A stretch of DNA of 64,000 nucleotides from Geminicoccaceae bacterium. Its GTDB lineage: Bacteria > Pseudomonadota > Alphaproteobacteria > Geminicoccales > Geminicoccaceae. The translations under genes and the position numbers were made by a program. The number at the start of each line of letters is the position of its first letter. The first letter of the stretch is position 1. A model generated the notes under the pieces. The model worked only from the letters and a program-made list of their open reading frames with translations, was not told the origin of the DNA and did no database searches. Location: positions 310,001-374,000 of the forward strand of contig JANQPX010000053.1 of assembly GCA_028285265.1 (NCBI GenBank). The letters run 5' to 3'. Shown here piece by piece: positions 61,817-64,000 of this stretch.

Positions 61817-61959
61817 TCTTTGTTCTCCAATGCCGTAGCATGCCTAAGCGCGACATGTTTATAGCGTACAAAGCCAATCTTCGTATGAGATTGGCCGCAT
61901 CGGAGAAACCGGTCAACTGGCCGGGAGGGCCTTAGCGTCGCCGAAGGCCTGCGCTTGTA

Positions 61960-62814
61960 TCAAGCGAGTTCGACCGGCTCAAACGGGGCTTCGTCTGGTC
62001 GACCTGCTGCAAACTGCATGACCGGCTCGCCGATCGCCGGCATGGCCAAGAGTTGGCTGCAAACCGTTGTGAAGGAGCCAGCCTCCGTCACGTTGATGGC
62101 ACTCTTGGGGTGGCCATCGGGCGAGTGCCGGTCGCCTAAGAGCTCGATCCAAGCCGTCCAATCCTTTGCGCTCGGATCGGGTACCGTCGCAGCCTGAAAG
62201 CGCGGGAGGTGATGAGAAATCAAGGGGGAGGCCCCGTCATTCAGATCAAACGCGGTAATCATTGAGACACCTGTCGGGATCGGGCGGCAGATAATCTCAG
62301 GCTCGACGGGGAGGTCGACGTCAGACGGCGAGGGACCAAACGCGCTTACAGCGGCTCGATGAACCGGATCAATCTCTCGCCAAGCACCACTTGTCGTTCG
62401 GATTCGGAGGCTGGGACGGTTGCCAGCATGGCGTAACCAAAAGGCATCATAGCGGTCGGCGACGACAAGGTTGAAGGGGCGGTAGCTTCCGGGATTCAAT
62501 TCCTTGAGGGCCTCTGCGGCGACTTTGGCTTCCGCATGATCAAGGGCCTCGAGCACCAATTCGCCGCGAGAGCGCTTGCCCTCTTTCGGTCCCAGCGTAC
62601 CCGGTCGGTTCAGGATTGCAGCGAAGAGGCCATCATCGTTGACGCCGAACCAAGAACCGCCTGCGGTCAAATCCTTGCCGGCGGTCACGTCCGGCCGATC
62701 CGGCCAATGGCGTTCAGGGCCTTTCCAAGGGCGATCTGCCAGCTCGTCGCGGTTGGCCGCGACGATCAGCGGCCAGTGGGCTTCGGGGCGGCGGAGAATG
62801 ACCAAGGTGCACAT
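61960..62814 (-). CDS. NRDE (TANGO2) family protein
   Basis: Cytoplasmic protein of 284 residues in the NRDE/TANGO2 family. The N terminus is MCTLVIL with a conserved Cys2 that becomes N-terminal after Met removal, and the name-giving motif AANRDELADRPW follows. Further landmarks are AGGSWFGVNDDGLFAAILNRPG and the SRGELVLEALDHA segment. Eukaryotic relatives are linked to haem or lipid handling; the bacterial role is not settled. The ATG at 62814 fits the family start; the frame to 62877 does not. Confidence 0.92.
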   Translation of the reverse strand: MCTLVILRRPEAHWPLIVAANRDELADRPWKGPERHWPDRPDVTAGKDLTAGGSWFGVNDDGLFAAILNRPGTLGPKEGKRSRGELVLEALDHAEAKVAAEALKELNPGSYRPFNLVVADRYDAFWLRHAGNRPSLRIRTTSGAWREIDPVHRAAVSAFGPSPSDVDLPVEPEIICRPIPTGVSMITAFDLNDGASPLISHHLPRFQAATVPDPSAKDWTAWIELLGDRHSPDGHPKSAINVTEAGSFTTVCSQLLAMPAIGEPVMQFAAGRPDEAPFEPVELA

Positions 62815-62934
62815 GGACGCAGGTCCAGCCAATCTAGTCTCGATGTCCAGTCGGACGCTGGCGTCCGACCCTCTCACTCCCTATATTGTGGCCAGACTTG
62901 AACCCCGCAATCTCGGAAAATGAAAGAGGCAGCC

Positions 62935-63255
62935 ATGAGTGGTTTCGACGAACGCAAACAGAAGGAAGAAGGTCGTTATAAGCATGACCAGGAACTTCAG
63001 TTCAAAGCGCGAAATCGCGGCAATAAGTTGTTTGGGCTTTGGATTGCTGAAAAACTGGGCCTTGAAGGCGAGGCGGCCGAAAGTTATGCCAAGGATGTTG
63101 TGATGGCCGACTTTGATGCGCCTGGTGATGACGACGTGTTCGATAAGGTGAAACCAGACCTCGCGGCGAAGTCGATTAGCGTCGACGACGACATTTTGAA
63201 AAAACATCTCGAAGAATGCCGATCGGAGGCTCTGCAGCAGATTAAGGCGGAATAA
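62935..63255 (+). CDS. F1F0-ATPase inhibitor zeta subunit (DUF1476)
   Basis: Helical protein of 106 residues that in Paracoccus and relatives inserts its N terminus into the F1 head to stop ATP hydrolysis. The family pattern is complete: FDERKQKEEGRYKHDQELQFKARNRGNKLFGLW, then WIAEKLGL and a C-terminal acidic helix bundle. ATG at 62935 is preceded by AAAGAGG; it starts the inhibitory region at once. Its presence marks the organism as alphaproteobacterial. A DUF1674 gene follows after two bases. Confidence 0.95.
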   Translation: MSGFDERKQKEEGRYKHDQELQFKARNRGNKLFGLWIAEKLGLEGEAAESYAKDVVMADFDAPGDDDVFDKVKPDLAAKSISVDDDILKKHLEECRSEALQQIKAE

Positions 63256-63257
63256 TC

Positions 63258-63437
63258 TTGGGCACCGACGCGCGGAAGACGTCCAAGCCAACGTCGGACG
63301 ACAAGGCTCCCGCGACGCCCAACGAGCAGAAGCCAACATCGAGGCCGAAGGACGTGAAAGAGATCGGCGGCCCGAAGGGACCTGAGCCGACACGCTATGG
63401 CGATTGGGAAAAAGGCGGGCGCTGCAGTGACTTTTGA
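63258..63437 (+). CDS. DUF1674 protein (SdhAF4-type succinate dehydrogenase assembly factor)
   Basis: Very short gene, 59 residues, starting with TTG at 63258 seven bases after AAGGCGG in the end of the zeta-subunit gene. The N-terminal half is a Lys/Pro/Ser-rich disordered stretch; the C-terminal half holds the family signature KEIGGPKGPEPTRYGDWEK followed by GGRCSDF at the very end. In mitochondria the SdhAF4 homologue helps assemble flavinylated Sdh1. Coupling with an ATPase inhibitor gene puts two respiratory-chain accessory factors into one transcript. The signature makes the call strong in spite of the length. Confidence 0.9.
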   Translation: MGTDARKTSKPTSDDKAPATPNEQKPTSRPKDVKEIGGPKGPEPTRYGDWEKGGRCSDF

Positions 63438-63464
63438 TGTTCACGCGCATCGCTTTTGGCGGCC

Positions 63465-64000
63465 ATGGCCCGCGCGTTAGGGCAAGAGACCGGGACGTCT
63501 GCACAGGCAATTCCTCGTCTGGCTCTTGCGCTACTGGCCTTTCTTTCGATTGCCTGGGGCGTCAACTGGCCGATGATGAAGTTGGCGCTCCTGGAGATTC
63601 CGGTCTGGACGTTTCGCACACTCTGCCTGATGGGTGGCGGCAGCATCTTGTTGTCGATTGCCGGGCTCACCCGTCAGCAAGTTTGCATTCCACGTGGGAA
63701 GATCGGTCTCATCGCGTTGGTGTCGGTCTTCAACATCACGGGATGGCATCTTTGTTCGGCTTACGGACTTCTGCATACCGGAAGCGGGCGCGCGGCGATC
63801 ATTGGTTTCACCATGCCGCTTTGGGCGTCCGTCTTCAGCGTATGGGTCCTGAAAACCAAACCCACGGGTCGTCAGGTTCTCGCGTTGATGTTCGGCATGG
63901 CTGCTCTTGTGACGTTGCTTACCGATGATTTGCTGACGCTTGGCGGGGCTCCGCTTGGCGTCATCTTTATGCTCCTTGCCGCTTTGAATTGGGCCATTGG
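63465..64000 (+). CDS. EamA/DMT-family transporter (N-terminal part, cut by window end)
   Basis: Partial gene: 178 codons are visible and the frame is still open at the end. The protein is a membrane transporter of the drug/metabolite type, expected to have ten helices in two EamA repeats of about 300 residues in total. The first repeat is seen: ALALLAFLSIAWGVNWPMMKLAL, the helix CLMGGGSILLSIAGL, LIALVSVFNITGWHLCSAYGLLHTGSGRAAIIGFTMPLWASVFSVWVL, typical of the family. The ATG at 63465 lies 28 bases after the DUF1674 stop with only GGCGG as a possible ribosome site; a TTG nine bases earlier is an alternative. Confidence 0.88.
   Translation, partial: MARALGQETGTSAQAIPRLALALLAFLSIAWGVNWPMMKLALLEIPVWTFRTLCLMGGGSILLSIAGLTRQQVCIPRGKIGLIALVSVFNITGWHLCSAYGLLHTGSGRAAIIGFTMPLWASVFSVWVLKTKPTGRQVLALMFGMAALVTLLTDDLLTLGGAPLGVIFMLLAALNWAI

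Overview
The window looks like chromosome of an alphaproteobacterium. The evidence is a CtrA-type response regulator, the F1-ATPase zeta-subunit inhibitor (DUF1476) next to a DUF1674/SdhAF4-type protein, and a dacA-tmk-holB-metG-tatD-metallohydrolase run. I cannot fix the order or genus. Gene density is high, and there is no phage, integrase, intact insertion sequence or CRISPR array. One tRNA-Val(GAC) lies at 18283-18357.

Positions 1-13.9 kb: a DEDDh exonuclease is followed by a nine-gene minus-strand sugar/polyol operon: SorC-family regulator, Tat-exported binding protein, two CUT1 permeases, an asymmetric pair of ATPases, FGGY kinase, 2-hydroxyacid dehydrogenase, class II aldolase. A second short FGGY kinase (D-ribulose-kinase type) and a HAD hydrolase run divergently. 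A SorC-type operator candidate sits between the two units.

Positions 13.9-19.4 kb: housekeeping and miscellaneous genes, namely a class III nucleotide cyclase with a membrane tail, aspartate aminotransferase, a lytic transglycosylase, an N-formylglutamate amidohydrolase, tRNA-Val and a small tail-anchored protein.

Positions 19.4-40.1 kb: a sugar-acid island. It carries gluconokinase, gluconate 5-dehydrogenase (IdnO-like), L-idonate 5-dehydrogenase (IdnD-like), a ketogluconate/glyoxylate-reductase-like dehydrogenase, a gluconolactonase-like protein, one CUT1 and two CUT2 ABC importers, a FadR-type GntR repressor and a LacI-family repressor that resembles the enterobacterial gluconate repressor GntR. 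Three sites matching TGTTAYCGRTAACA lie upstream of three units: the CUT1-gntK operon, the idnO/idnD divergent promoter, and the minus-strand CUT2 operon. This suggests one LacI-type regulon for L-idonate -> 5-ketogluconate -> gluconate -> 6-phosphogluconate. A second shared 25-base motif precedes the FadR-type repressor and a cytochrome b561-like gene.

Positions 40.3-50.1 kb: a histidine kinase paired with a TRAP-type binding protein but no TRAP permease, a DUF6524-like membrane protein, oligopeptidase B, a VOC protein, a CtrA-like regulator whose phospho-acceptor Asp51 is replaced by Glu, and a 698-residue single-pass protein with an outside fasciclin domain and repeated acidic segments inside.

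Positions 50.2-64 kb: a complete TRAP transporter, then cell-wall and core genes (mltB, dacA, tmk, holB, metG, tatD, MBL hydrolase, ypfJ-type protease, NRDE protein, zeta subunit, DUF1674 protein) and a DMT transporter cut by the window end. Binding-protein genes of the five transporters are each followed by a GC-rich stem-loop.
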